Positions 34,218 to 49,700 are shown, numbered from the stretch's first letter. The stretch is DNA of 64,000 nucleotides from Apostichopus japonicus (GCF_037975245.1 NC_092565.1:16783999-16847998), one strand, 5' to 3'. Notes: generated by a model not told the origin, from the sequence alone. A program made the numbers and translations.

Positions 34218-37200
34218 CAGCTCCCCATGTAGGCACGAGCTGTAAAAGATCGGCAAAAGACGTACGTCACCGGGGTTCGAACCACCGATGCAAAAGAGAG
34301 CCTCGCTCATCAGCTCGTACAGTGCGCCAAGCCATCGCGCTACTGTATGGACTGAGATATTAGGCCGATTAACTAATACTTACAGCTCCCCGTGTAGGCA
34401 CGAGCTGTAAAAGATCGGCAAAAGACGTACGTCAGCGGGGTTCGAACCACCGATGCAAACGAGAGTCTCGCTCATCAGCTCGTACAGTGCGCCAAGCCAT
34501 CGCGCCACTGTATGGACTGAGATATTAGGCCGATTAACTAATACTTACAGCTCCCCGTGTAGGCACGAGCTGTAAAAGATCGGCAAAAGACGTACGTCAC
34601 CGGGGTTCGAACCACCGATGCAAAAGAGAGCCTCGCTCATCAGCTCGTACAGTGCGCCAAGCCATTGCGCCACTGTATGGACTGAGATATTAGGCCGATT
34701 AACTAATACTTACAGCTCCCCATGTAGACACGAGCTGTAAAAGATCGGCAAAAGACGTACGTCACCGGGGTTCGAACCACCGATGCAAAAGAGAGCCTCG
34801 CTCATCAGCTCGTACAGTGGGCCAAGCCATCGCGCCACTGTATGGGCTGAGATATTAGGCCGATTAACTAATACTTACAGCTCCCCGTGTAGGCACGAGC
34901 TGTAAAAGATCGGCAAAAGACGTACGTCACCGGGGTTCGAACCACCGATGCAAAAGAGAGTCTCGCTCATCAGCTCGTACAGTGCGCCAAGCCATCGCGC
35001 CACTGTATGGACTGAGATATTAGGCCGATTAACTAATACTTACAGCTCCCCGTGTAGGCACGAGCTGTAAAAGATCGGCAAAAGACGTACGTCACCGGGG
35101 TTCGAACCACCGATGCAAAAGAGAGTCTCGCTCATCAGCTCGTACAGTGCGCCAAGCCATCGCGCCACTGTATGGACTGAGATATTAGGCCGATTAACTT
35201 ATACTTACAGCTCCCCGTGTAGGCACGAGCTGTAAAAGATCGGCAAAAGACGTACGTCACCGGGGTTCGAAACACCGATGCAAAAGAGAGTCTCGCTCAT
35301 CAGCTCGATAAGTGCGCCAAGCCATCGCGCCACTGTATGGACTGAGATATTAGGCCGATTAACTAATACTTACAGCTCCCCATGTACGCACGATCTGTAA
35401 AAGATCGGCAAAAGACGTTCGTCACCGGGGTTCGAACCACCGATGCAAAAGAGAGTCTCGCTCTTAACCCGATAAGTGCGCCAAGCCATCGCGCCACTGT
35501 ATGGGCTGAGATATTAGGCCGATTAACTAATACTTACAGCTCCCCGTGTAGGCACGAGCTGTAAAAGATCGGCAAAAGACGTACGTCACCGGGGTTCGAA
35601 CCACCGATGCAAACGAGAGTCTCGCTCATCAGCTCGTACAGTGCGCCAAGCCATCGCGCCACTGTATGGACTGAGATATTAGGCCGATTAACTTATACTT
35701 ACAGCTTCCGTGTAGGCACGAGCTGTAAAAGATCGGCAAAAGACGTACGTCACCGGGGTTCGAACCACCGATGCAAAAGAGAGTCTCGCTCATCAGCTCG
35801 ATAAGTGCGCCAAGCCATCGCGCCACTGTATGGACTGAGATATTATGCCGATTAACTAATACTTACAGCTCCCCGTGTAGGCACGAGCTGTAAAAGATCG
35901 GCAAAAGACGTACGTCACCGGGGTTCGAACCACCTATGCAAAAGAGAGCCTCGCTCATCAGCTCGTACAGTGCGCCAAGCCATCGCGCCACTGCATGGAC
36001 TGAGATATTAGGCCGATTAACTAATACTTACAGCTCCCCATGTAGGCACGAGCTGTAAAAGATCGGCAAAAGACGTACGTCACCGGGGTTCGAACCACCG
36101 ATGCAAAAGAGAGCCTCGCTCATCAGCTCGTACAGTGCGCCAAGCCATCGCGCCACTGTATGGACTGAGATATTAGGCCGATTAACTAATACTTACAGCT
36201 CCCCGTGTAGGCACGAGCTGTAAAAGATCGGCAAAAGACGTACGTCACCGGGGTTCGAACCACCGATGCAAAAGAGAGCCTCGCTCATCAGCTCGTACAG
36301 TGCGCCAAGCCATCGCGCCACTGTATGGACTAAGATATTAGGCCGATTAACTAATACTTACAGCTCCCCATGTAGACACGAGCTGTAAAAGATCGGCAAA
36401 AGACGTACGTCACCGGGGTTCGAACCACCGATGCAAAAGAGAGTCTCGCTCATCAGCTCGATAAGTGCGCCAAGCCATCGCGCCACTGTATGGGCTGAGA
36501 TATTAGGCCGATTAACTAATACTTACAGCTCCCCGTGTAGGCACGAGCTGTAAAAGATCGGCAAAAGACGTACGTCACCGGGGTTCGAACCACCGATGCA
36601 AAAGAGAGTCTCGCTCATCAGCTCGTACAGTGCGCCAAGCCATCGCGCCACTGTATGGACTGAGATATTAGGCCGATTAACTAATACTTACAGCTCCCCG
36701 TGTAGGCACGAGCTGTAAAAGATCGGCAAAAGACGTACGTCACCGGGGTTCGAACCACCGATGCAAAAGAGAGTCTCGCTCTTAACCCGATCGTACAGTG
36801 CGCCAAGCCATCGCGCCACTGTATGGACTGAGATATTAGGCCGATTAACTAATACTTACAGCTCCGCGTGTAGGCACGAGCTGTAAAAGATCGGCAAAAG
36901 ACGTACGTCACCGGGGTTCGAACCACCGATGCAAAAGAGAGTCTCGCTCATCAGCTCGTACAGTGCGCCAAGCCATCGCGCCACTGTATGGACTGAGATA
37001 TTAGGCCGATTAACTTATACTTACAGCTCCCCGTGTAGGCACGAGCTGTAAAAGATCGGCAAAAGACGTACGTCACCGGGGTTCGAACCACCGATGCAAA
37101 AGAGAGTCTCGCTCATCAGCTCGTACAGTGCGCCAAGCCATCGCGCCACTGTATGGACTGAGATATTAGGCCGATTAACTTATACTTACAGCTCCCCGTG

Positions 37201-39659
37201 TAGGCACGAGCTGTAAAAGATCGGCAAAAGACGTTCGTCACCGGGGTTCGAACCACCGATGCAAAAGAGAGTCTCGCTCTTAACCCGATAAGTGCGCCAA
37301 GCCATCGCGCCACTGTATGGACTGAGATATTATGCCGATTAACTAATACTTACAGCTCCCCATGTAGGCACGATCTGTAAAAGATCGGCAAAAGACGTTC
37401 GTCACCGGGGTTCGAACCACCGATGCAAAAGAGAGTCTCGCTCTTAACCCGATAAGTGCGCCAAGCCATCGCGCCACTGTATGGACTGAGATATTATGCC
37501 GATTAACTAATACTTACAGCTCCCCGTGTAGGCACGAGCTGTAAAAGATCGGCAAAAGACGTACGTCACCGGGGTTCGAACCACCTATGCAAAAGAGAGC
37601 CTCGCTCATCAGCTCGTACAGTGCGCCAAGCCATCGCGCCACTGTATGGACTGAGATATTAGGCCGATTAACTAATACTTACAGCTCCCCATGTAGGCAC
37701 GAGCTGTAAAAGATCGGCAAAAGACGTACGTCACCGGGGTTCGAACCACCGATGCAAAAGAGAGCCTCGCTCATCAGCTCGTACAGTGCGCCAAGCCATC
37801 GCGCCACTGTATGGACTGAGATATTAGGCCGATTAACTAATACTTACAGCTCCCCGTGTAGGCACGAGCTGTAAAAGATCGGCAAAAGACGTACGTCACC
37901 GGGGTTCGAACCACCGATGCAAAAGAGAGCCTCGCTCATCAGCTCGTACAGTGCGCCAAGCCATCGCGCCACTGTATGGACTAAGATATTAGGCCGATTA
38001 ACTAATACTTACAGCTCCCCATGTAGACACGAGCTGTAAAAGATCGGCAAAAGACGTACGTCACCGGGGTTCGAACCACCGATGCAAAAGAGAGTCTCGC
38101 TCATCAGCTCGTACAGTGGGCCAAGCCATCGCGCCACTGTATGGGCTGAGATATTAGGCCGATTAACTAATACTTACAGCTCCCCGTGTAGGCACGAGCT
38201 GTAAAAGATCGGCAAAAGACGTACGTCACCGGGGTTCGAACCACCGATGCAAAAGAGAGTCTCGCTCATCAGCTCGTACAGTGCGCCAAGCCATCGCGCC
38301 ACTGTATGGACTGAGATATTAGGCCGATTAACTAATACTTACAGCTCCCCGTGTAGGCACGAGCTGTAAAAGATCGGCAAAAGACGTACGTCAGCGGGGT
38401 TCGAACCACCGATGCAAAAGAGAGTCTCGCTCATCAGCTCGATAAGTGCGCCAAGCCATCGCGCCACTGTATGGACTGAGATATTAGGCCGATTAACTAA
38501 TACTTACAGCTCCCCATGTAGGCACGATCTGTAAAAGATCGGCAAAAGACGTTCGTCACCGGGGTTCGAACCACCGATGCAAAAGAGAGTCTCGCTCTTA
38601 ACCCGATAAGTGCGCCAAGCCATCGCGCCACTGTATGGGCTGAGATATTAGGCCGATTAACTAATACTTACAGCTCCCCGTGTAGGCACGAGCTGTAAAA
38701 GATCGGCAAAAGACGTACGTCACCGGGGTTCGAACCACCGATGCAAACGAGAGTCTCGCTCATCAGCTCGTACAGTGCGCCAAGCCATCGCGCCACTGTA
38801 TGGACTGAGATATTAGGCCGATTAACTTATACTTCCAGCTCCCCGTGTAGGCACGAGCTGTAAAAGATCGGCAAAAGACGTACGTCAGCGGGGTTCGAAC
38901 CACCGATGCAAAAGAGAGTCTCGCTCATCAGCTCGTACAGTGCGCCAAGCCATCGCGCCACTGTATGGACTGAGATATTAGGCCGATTAACTAATACTTA
39001 CAGCTCCCCATGTAGGCACGATCTGTAAAAGATCGGCAAAAGACGTACGTCACCGGGGTTCGAACCACCGATGCAAAAGAGAGTCTCGCTCTTAACCCGA
39101 TAAGTGCGCCAAGCCATCGCGCCACTGTATGGACTGAGATATTAGGCCGATTAACTAATACTTACAGCTCCCCATGTAGGCACGAGCTGTAAAAGATCGG
39201 CAAAAGACGTACGTCACCGGGGTTCGAACCACCGATGCAAAAGAGAGTCTCGCTCATCAGCTCGTACAGTGCGCCAAGCCATCGCGCCACTGTATGGACT
39301 GAGATATTAGGCCGATTAACTAATACTTACAGCTCCCCATGTAGGCACTTGCTGTAAAAGATCGGCAAAAGACGTACGTCACCGGGGTTCGAACCACCGA
39401 TGCAAAAGAGAGCCTCGCTCATCAGCTCGTACAGTGCGCCAAGCCATCGCGCCACTGTATGGACTGAGATATTAGGCCGATTAACTAATACTTACAGCTC
39501 CCCATGTAGACACGAGCTGTAAAAGATCGGCAAAAGACGTACGTCACCGGGGTTCGAACCACCGATGCAAAAGAGAGTCTCGCTAATCAGCTCGTTTAGT
39601 GGGCCAAGCCATCGCGCCACTGTATGGGCTGAGATATTAGGCCGATTAACTAATACTTA

Positions 39660-41960
39660 CAGCTCCCCGTGTAGGCACGAGCTGTAAAAGATCGGCAAAA
39701 GACGTACGTCACCGGGGTTCGAACCACCGATGCAAACGAGAGTCTCGCTCATCAGCTCGTACAGTGCGCCAAGCCATCGCGCCACTGTATGGACTGAGAT
39801 ATTAGGCCGATTAACTAATACTTACAGCTCCCCGTGTAGGCACGAGCTGTAAAAGATCGGCAAAAGACGTACGTCAGCGGGGTTCGAACCACCGATGCAA
39901 AAGAGAGCCTCGCTCATCAGCTCGTACAGTGCGCCAAGCCATCGCGCCACTGTATGGACTGAGATATTAGGCCGATTAACTAATACTTACAGCTCCCCAT
40001 GTAGACACGAGCTGTAAAAGATCGGCAAAAGACGTACGTCACCGGGGTTCGAACCACCGATGCAAAAGAGAGTCTCGCTCATCAGCTCGTACAGTGGGCC
40101 AAGCCATCGCGCCACTGTATGGGCTGAGATATTAGGCCGATTAACTAATACTTACAGCTCCCCGTGTAGGCACGAGCTGTAAAAGATCGGCAAAAGACGT
40201 ACGTCACCGGGGTTCGAACCACCGATGCAAAAGAGAGTCTCGCTCATCAGCTCGTACAGTGCGCCAAGACATCGCGCCACTGTATGGACTGAGATATTAG
40301 GCCGATTGACTTATACTTACAGCTCCCCGTGTAGGCACGAGCTGTAAAAGATCGGCAAAAGACGTACGTCACCGGGGTTCGAACCACCGATGCAAAAGAG
40401 AGTCTCGCTTATCAGCTCGATAAGTGCGCCAAGCCATCGCGCCACTGTATGGACTGAGATATTAGGCCGATTAACTAATACTTACAGCTCCCCGTGTAGG
40501 CACGAGCTGTAAAAGATCGGCAAAAGACGTTCGTCACCGGGGTTCGAACCACCGATGCAAAAGAGAGTCTCGCTCTTAACCCGATAAGTGCGCCAAGCCA
40601 TCGCGCCACTGTATGGGCTGAGATATTAGGCCGATTAACTAATACTTACAGCTCCCCATGTAGGCACGAGCTGTAAAAGATCGGCAAAAGACGTACGTCA
40701 CCGGGGTTCGAACCACCGATGCAAAAGAGAGTCTCGCTCTTAACCCGATAAGTGCGCCAAGCCATCGCGCCACTGTATGGGCTGAGATATTAGGCCGATT
40801 AACTAATACTTACAGCTCCCCGTGTAGGCACGAGCTGTAAAAGATCGGCAAAAGACGTACGTCACCGGGGTTCGAACCACCGATGCAAACGAGAGTCTCG
40901 CTCATCAGCTCGTACAGTGCGCCAAGCCATCGCGCCACTGTATGGACTGAGATATTAGGCCGATTAACTAATACTTACAGCTCCCCGTGTAGGCACGAGC
41001 TGTAAAAGATCGGCAAAAGACGTACGTCAGCGGGGTTCGAACCACCGATGCAAAAGAGAGCCTCGCTCATCAGCTCGTACAGTGCGCCAAGCCATCGCGC
41101 CACTGTATGGACTGAGATATTAGGCCGATTAACTAATACTTACAGCTCCCCATGTAGACACGAGCTGTAAAAGATCGGCAAAAGACGTACGTCACCGGGG
41201 TTCGAACCACCGATGCAAAAAAGAGTCTCGCTCATCAGCTCGTACAGTGGGCCAAGCCATCGCGCCACTGTATGGGCTGAGATATTAGGCCGATTAACTA
41301 ATACTTACAGCTCCCCGTGTAGGCACGAGCTGTAAAAGATCGGCAAAAGACGTACGTCACCGGGGTTCGAACCACCGATGCAAAAGAGAGTCTCGCTCAT
41401 CAGCTCGTACAGTGCGCCAAGACATCGCGCCACTGTATGGACTGAGATATTAGGCCGATTGACTTATACTTACAGCTCCCCGTGTAGGCACGAGCTGTAA
41501 AAGATCGGCAAAAGACGTACGTCACCGGGGTTCGAACCACCGATGCAAAAGAGAGTCTCGCTTATCAGCTCGATAAGTGCGCCAAGCCATCGCGCCACTG
41601 TATGGACTGAGATATTAGGCCGATTAACTAATACTTACAGCTCCCCATGTAGGCACGAGCTGTAAAAGATCGGCAAAAGACGTTCGTCACCGGGGTTCGA
41701 ACCACCGATGCAAAAGAGAGTCTCGCTCTTAACCCGATAAGTGCGCCAAGCCATCGCGCCACTGTATGGGCTGAGATATTAGGCCGATTAACTAATACTT
41801 ACAGCTCCTCGTGTAGGCACGAGCTGTAAAAGATCGGCAAAAGACGTACGTCACCGGGGTTCGAACCACCGATGCAAACGAGAGTCTCGCTCATCAGCTC
41901 GTACAGTGCGCCAAGCCATCGCGCCACTGTATGGACTGAGATATTAGGCCGATTAACTTA
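39660..41960. repeat. higher-order duplication, 1,153-bp offset (7 monomers)
   Basis: GCCAAGACATCG occurs at about 40,265 and 41,418, and CGCTTATCAGCTCGATAAG at 40,406 and 41,559, both 1,153 bp apart, with matching sequence around them. Confidence 0.75.
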
Positions 41961-44099
41961 TACTTACAGCTCCCGTGTAGGCACGAGCTGTAAAAGATCG
42001 GCAAAAGACGTACGTCACCGGGGTTCGAACCACCGATGCAAAAGAGAGTCTCGCTCATCAGCTCGATAAGTGCGCCAAGCCATCGCGCCACTGTATGGAC
42101 TGAGATATTAGGCCGATTAACTAATACTTACAGCTCCCCATGTAGGCACGAGCTGTAAAAGATCGGCAAAAGACGTATGTCACCGGGGTTCGAACCACCT
42201 ATGCAAAAGAGAGCCGCGCTCATCAGCTCGTACAGTGCGCCAAGCCATCGCGCCACTGTATGGACTGAGATATTAGGCCGATTAACTAATACTTACAGCT
42301 CCCCATGTAGGCACGAGCTGTAAAAGATCGGCAAAAGACGTACGTCACCGGGGTTCGAACCACCGATGCAAAAGAGAGCCTCGCTCATCAGCTCGTACAG
42401 TGCGCCAAGCCATCGCGCCACTGTATGGACTGAGATATTAGGCCGATTAACTAATACTTACAGCTCCCCATGTAGGCACGAGCTGTAAAAGATCGGCAAA
42501 AGACGTATGTCACCGGGGTTCGAACCACCTATGCAAAAGAGAGCCGCGCTCATCAGCTCGTACAGTGCGCCAAGCCATCGCGCCACTGTATGGACTGAGA
42601 TATTAGGCCGATTAACTAATACTTACAGCTCCCCATGTAGGCACGAGCTGTAAAAGATCGGAAAAAGACGTACGTCACCGGGGTTCGAACCACCGATGCA
42701 AAAGAGAGCCTCGCTCATCAGCTCGTACAGTGCGCCAAGCCATCGCGCCACTGTATGGACTGAGATATTAGGCCGATTAACTAATACTTACAGCTCCCCA
42801 TGTAGGCACGAGCTGTAAAAGATCGGCAAAAGACGTACGTCACCGGGGTTCGAACCACCGATGCAAAAGAGAGCCTCGCTCATCAGCTCGTACAGTGCGC
42901 CAAGCCATCGCGCCACTGTATGGACTGAGATATTAGGCCGATTAACTAATACTTACAGCTCCCCATGTAGACACGAGCTGTAAAAGATCGGCAAAAGACG
43001 TACGTCACCGGGGTTCGAACCACCGATGCAAAAGAGAGTCTCGCTCATCAGCTCGTACAGTGGGCCAAGCCATCGCGCCACTGTATGGACTGAGATATTA
43101 GGCCGATTAACTAATACTTACAGCTCCCCATGTAGACACGAGCTGTAAAAGATCGGCAAAAGACGTACGTCACCGGGGTTCGAACCACCGATGCAAAAGA
43201 GAGTCTCGCTTATCAGCTCGTACAGTGGGCCAAGCCATCGCGCCACTGTATGGACTGAGATATTAGGCCGATTAACTAATACTTACAGCTCCCCGTGTAG
43301 GCACGAGCTGTAAAAGATCGGCAAAAGACTTACGTCACTGGGGGTCGAACCACCGATGCAAACGAGAGTCTCGCTCATCAGCTCGTACAGTGCGCCAAGC
43401 CATCGCGCCACTGTATGGACTGAGATATTAGGCCGATTAACTAATACTTACAGCTCCCCGTGTAGGCACGAGCTGTTAAAGATCGGCAAAAGACGTACGT
43501 CACCGGGGTTCGAACCACCGATGCAAAAGAGAGTCTCGCTCTTAACCCGATAAGTGCGCCAAGCCATCGCGCCACTGTATGGGCTGAGATATTAGGCCGA
43601 TTAACTAATACTTACAGCTCCCCGTGTAGGCACGAGCTGTAAAAGATCGGCAAAAGACGTACGTCACCGGGGTTCGAACCACCGATGCAAACGAGAGTCT
43701 CGCTCATCAGCTCGTACAGTGCGCCAAGCCATCGCGCCACTGTATGGACTGAGATATTAGGCCGATTAACTAATACTTACAGCTCCCCATGTAGGCACGA
43801 TCTGTAAAAGATCGGCAAAAGACGTACGTCACCGGGGTTCGAACCACCGATGCAAAAGAGAGCCTCGCTCATCAGCTCGTACAGTGCGCCAAGCCATCGC
43901 GCCACTGTATGGACTGAGATATTAGGCCGATTAACTAATACTTACAGCTCCCCATGTAGGCACGAGCTGTAAAAGATCGGCAAAAGACGTACGTCACCGG
44001 GGTTCGAACCACCGATGCAAACGAGAGTCTCGCTCATCAGCTCGTACAGTGCGCCAAGCCATCGCGCCACTGTATGGACTGAGATATTAGGCCGATTAA

Positions 44100-47000
44100 C
44101 TAATACTTCCAGCTCCCCGTGTAGGCACGAGCAGTAAAAGATCGGCAAAAGACGTACGTCACCGGGGTTCGAACCACCGATGCAAAAGAGAGTCTCGCTC
44201 ATCAGCTCGTACAGTGCCCCAAGCCATCGCGCCACTGTATGGACTGAGATATTAGGCCGATTAACTTATACTTCCAGCTCCCCGTGTAGGCACGAGCTGT
44301 AAAAGATCGGCAAAAGACGTACGTCACCGGGGTTCGAACCACCGATGCAAAAGAGAGTCTCGCTCTTAACCCGATAAGTGCGCCAAGCCATCGCGCCACT
44401 GTATGGGCTGAGATATTAGGCCGATTAACTAATACTTACAGCTCCCCGTGTAGGCACGAGCTGTAAAAGATCGGCAAAAGACGTACGTCACCGGGGTTCG
44501 AACCACCGATGCAAACGAGAGTCTCGCTCATCAGCTCGTACAGTGCGCCAAGCCATCGCGCCACTGTATGGACTGAGATATTAGGCCGATTAACTAATAC
44601 TTACAGCTCCCCATGTAGGCACGATCTGTAAAAGATCGGCAAAAGACGTACGTCAGCGGGGTTCGAACCACCGATGCAAAAGAGAGCCTCGCTCATCAGC
44701 TCGTACAGTGCGCAAAGCCATCGCGCCACTGTATGGACTGAGATATTAGGCCGATTAACTTATACTTACAGCTCCCCGTGTAGGCACGAGCTGTAAAAGA
44801 TCGGCAAAAGACGTACGTCACCGGGGTTCGAACCACCGATGCAAAAGAGAGCCTCGCTCATCAGCTCGTACAGTGCGCAAAGCCATCGCGCCACTGTATG
44901 GACTGAGATATTAGGCCGATTAACTAATACTTACAGCTCCCCATGTAGACACGAGCTGTAAAAGATCGGCAAAAGACGTACGTCACCGGGGTTCGAACCA
45001 CCGATGCAAAAGAGAGTCTCGCTCATCAGCTCGTACAGTGGGCCAAGCCATCGCGCCACTGTATGGACTGATATATTAGGCCGATTAACTAATACTTACA
45101 GCTCCCCGTGTAGGCACGAGCTGTAAAAGATCGGCAAAAGACGTACGTCACCGGGGTTCGAACCACCGATGCAAACGAGAGTCTCGCTCATCAGCTCGTA
45201 CAGTGCGCCAAGCCATCGCGCCACTGTATGGACTGAGATATTAGGCCGATTAACTAATACTTACAGCTCCCCGTGTAGGCACGAGCTGTAAAAGATCGGC
45301 AAAAGACTTACGTCACCGGGTTTCGAACCACCGATGCAAAAGAGAGTCTCGCTCATCAGCTCGTACAGTGCGCCAAGCCATCGCGCCACTGTATGGACTG
45401 AGATATTAGGCCGATTAACTTATACTTACAGCTCCCCGTGTAGGCACGAGCTGTAAAAGATCGGCAAAAGACGTACGTCAGCGGGGTTCGAACCACCGAT
45501 GCAAAAGAGAGTCTCGCTCATCAGCTCGTACAGTGCGCCAAGCCATCGCGCCACTGTATGGACTGAGATATTAGGCCGATTAACTAATACTTACAGCTAT
45601 CCATGCAGGCACGATCTGTAAAAGATCGGCAAAAGACGTTCGTCACCGGGGTTCGAACCACCGATGCAAAAGAGAGTCTCGCTCTTAACCCGATAAGTGC
45701 GCCAAGCCATCGCGCCACTGTATACGCTGAGATATTAGGCCGATTAACTAATACTTACAGCTCCCCATGTAGGCACGAGCTGTAAAAGATCGGCAAAAGA
45801 CGTACGTCACCGGGGTTCGAACCACCGATGCAAACGAGAGTCTCGCTCATCAGCTCGTACAGTGCGCCAAGCCATCGCGCCACTGTATGGACTGAGATAA
45901 TAGGCCGATTAACTAATACTTACAGCTCCCCGTGTAGGCACGAGCAGTAAAAGATCGGCAAAAGACGTACGTCACCGGGGTTCGAACCACCGATGCAAAA
46001 GAGAGTCTCGCTCATCAGCTCGTACAGTGGGCCAAGCCATCGCGCCACTGTATGGACTGAGATATTAGGCCGATTAACTTATACTTCCAGCTCCCCGTGT
46101 AGGCACGAGCTGTAAAAGATCGGCAAAAGACGTACGTCAGCGGGGTTCGAACCACCGATGCAAAAGAGAGTCTCGCTCATCAGCCCGATAAGTGCGCCAA
46201 GCCATCGCGCCACTGTATGGACTGAGATATTAGGCCGATTAACTAATACTTACACCTCCCCATGTAGGCACGATCTGTAAAAGATCGGCAAAAGACGTAC
46301 GTCACCGGGGTTCGAACAACCGATGCAAAAGAGAGTCTCGCTCATCAGCTCGATAAGTGCGCCAAGCCATCGCGCCACTGTATGGACTGAGATATTAGGC
46401 CGATTAACTAATACTTACAGCTCCCCATGTAGGCACGATCTGTAAAAGATCGGCAAAAGACGTACGTCACCGGGGTTCGAACCACCGATCTAAAAGAGAG
46501 TCTCGCTCATCAGCTCGTACAGTGGGTCAAGCCATCGCGCCACTGTATGGACTGAGATTTTAGGCCGATTAACTAATACTTACAGCCCCCCCCCCCGTGT
46601 AGGCACGAGCTGTAAAAGATCGGCAAAAGACGTACGTCACCGGGGTTCGAACCACCGATGCAAAAGAGAGTCTCGCTCATCAGCTCGTACAGTGGGTCAA
46701 GCCATCGCGCCACTGTATGGACTGAGATTTTAGGCCGATTAACTAATACTTACAGCCCCCCGTGTAGGCACGAGCTGTAAAAGATCGGCAAAAGACGTAC
46801 GTCACCGGGGTTCGAACCACCGATGCAAAAGAGAGTCTCGCTCATCAGCTCGATTAGTGAGCCAAGCCATCGCGCCACTGTATGGGCTGAGATATTAGGC
46901 CGATTAACTAATACTTACAGCTCCCCGTGTAGGCACGAGCTGTAAAAGATCGGCAAAAGACGTACGTCACCGGGGTTCGAACCACCGATGCAAAAGAGAG

Positions 47001-49700
47001 TCTCGCTCATCAGCTCGTACAGTACGCCAAGCCATCGCGCCACTGTATGGACTGAGATATTAGGCCGATTAACTTATACTTACAGCTCCCCGTGTAGGCA
47101 CGAGCTGTAAAAGATCGGCAAAAGACGTACGTCACCGGGGTTCGAACCACCGATGCAAAAGAGAGTCTCGCTCATCAGCTCGTACAGTGCGCCAAGCAAT
47201 CGCGCCACTGTATGGACTGAGATATTAGGCCGATTAACTTATACTTACAGCTCCCCGTGTAGGCACGAGCTGTAAAAGATCGACAAAAGACGTACGTCAC
47301 CGGGGTTCGAACCACCAATGCAAAAGAGAGTCTCGCTCATCAGCTCGTACAGTGCGCCAAGCCATCGCGCCACTGTATGGACTGAGATATTAGGCCGATT
47401 AACTAATACTTACAGCTCCCCATGTAGGCACGATCTGTAAAAGATCGGCAAAAGACGTTCGTCACCGGGGTTCGAACCACCGATGCAAAAGAGAGTCTCG
47501 CTCTTAACCCGATAAGTGCGCCAAGCCATCGCGCCACTGTATGGGCTGAGATATTAGGCCGATTAACTAATACTTACAGCTCCCCATGTAGGCACGAGCT
47601 GTAAAAGATCGGCAAAAGACGTACGTCACCGGGGTTCGAACCACCGATGCAAACGAGAGTCTCGCTCATCAGCTCGTACAGTGCGCCAAGCCATCGCGCC
47701 ACTGTATGGACTGAGATAATAGGCCGATTAACTAATACTTACAGCTCCCCGTGTAGGCACGAGCAGTAAAAGATCGGCAAAAGACGTACGTCACCGGGGT
47801 TCGAACCACCGATGCAAAAGAGAGTCTCGCTCATCAGCTCGTACAGTGGGCCAAGCCATCGCGCCACTGTATGGACTGAGATATTAGGCCGATTAACTTA
47901 TACTTCCAGCTCCCCGTGTAGGCACGAGCTGTAAAAGATCGGCAAAAGACGTACGTCAGCGGGGTTCGAACCACCGATGCAAAAGAGAGTCTCGCTCATC
48001 AGCCCGATAAGTGCGCCAAGCCATCGCGCCACTGTATGGACTGAGATATTAGGCCGATTAACTAATACTTACAGCTCCCCATGTAGGCACGATCTGTAAA
48101 AGATCGGCAAAAGACGTACGTCACCGGGGTTCGAACCACCGATGCAAAAGAGAGTCTCGCTCTTAACCCGATAAGTGCGCCAAGCCATCGCGCCACTGTA
48201 TGGACTGAGATATTAGGCCGATTGACTAATACTTACAGCTCCCCATGTAGGCACGAGCTGTAAAGATCGGCAAAAGACGTACGTCACCGGGGTTCGAACC
48301 ACCGATGCAAAAGAGAGTCTCGCTCATCAGCTCGTACAGTGCGCCAAGCCATCGCGCCACTGTATGGACTGAGATATTAGGCCGATTAACTTATACTTAC
48401 AGCTCCCCGTGTAGGCACGAGCTGTAAAAGATCGGCAAAAGACGTACGTCACCGGGGTTCGAACCACCGATGCAAAAGAGAGTCTCGCTCATCAGCTCGT
48501 ACAGTGGGTCAAGCCATCGCGCCACTGTATGGACTGAGATTTTAGGCCGATTAACTAATACTTACAGCCCCCCGTGTAGGCACGAGCTGTAAAAGATCGG
48601 CAAAAGACGTACGTCACCGGGGTTCGAACAACCGATGCAAAAGAGAGTCTCGCTCATCAGCTCGATAAGTGCGCCAAGCCATCGCGCCACTGTATGGACT
48701 GAGATATTAGGCCGATTAACTAATACTTACAGCTCCCCATGTAGGCACGATCTGTAAAAGATCGGCAAAAGACGTACGTCACCGGGGTTCGAACCACCGA
48801 TGCAAAAGAGAGTCTCGCTCATCAGCTCGTACAGTGGGTCAAGCCATCGCGTCACTGTATGGACTGAGATTTTAGGCCGATTAACTAATACTTACAGCCC
48901 CCCCCCCCCGTGTAGGCACGAGCTGTAAAAGATCGGCAAAAGACGTACGTCACCGGGGTTCGAACCACCGATGCAAAAGAGAGTCTCGCTCATCAGCTCG
49001 TACAGTGGGTCAAGCCATCGCGCCACTGTATGGACTGAGATTTTAGGCCGATTAACTAATACTTACAGCCCCCCGTGTAGGCACGAGCTGTAAAAGATCG
49101 GCAAAAGACGTACGTCACCGGGGTTCGAACCACCGATGCAAAAGAGAGTCTTGCTCATCAGCTCGTTTAGTGGGCCAAGCCATCGCGCCACTGTATGGGC
49201 TGAGATTTTAGGCCGATTAACTAATACTTACAGCTCCCCGTGTAGGCACGAGCTGTAAAAGATCGGCAAAAGACGTACGTCACCGGGGTTCGAACCACCG
49301 ATGCAAAAGAGAGTCTCGCTCATCAGCTCGTACAGTACGCCAAGCAATCGCGCCACTGTATGGACTGAGATATTAGGCCGATTAACTTATACTTACAGCT
49401 CCCCGTGTAGGCACGAGCTGTAAAAGATCGGCAAAAGACGTACGTCACCGGGGTTCGAACCACCGATGCAAAAGAGAGTCTCGCTCATCAGCTCGTACAG
49501 TGCGCCAAGCAATCGCGCCACTGTATGGACTGAGATATTAGGCCGATTAACTTATACTTACAGCTCCCCGTGTAGGCACGAGCTGTAAAAGATCGACAAA
49601 AGACGTACGTCACCGGGGTTCGAACCACCAATGCAAAAGAGAGTCTCGCTCATCAGCTCGTACAGTGCGCCAAGCCATCGCGCCACTGTATGGACTGAGA
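44100..49700. repeat. 11-monomer higher-order block with C-tract variants
   Basis: The rare CGAGCAGTAAAAG variant occurs at 44,128, 45,941 and 47,760, spacings of 1,813 and 1,819 bp. Within the block some monomers have GATTTTAGGCCG and CAGCCCCC; two have long C runs (46,586-46,596 and 48,898-48,909) in place of CAGCTCCCC. Confidence 0.75.
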
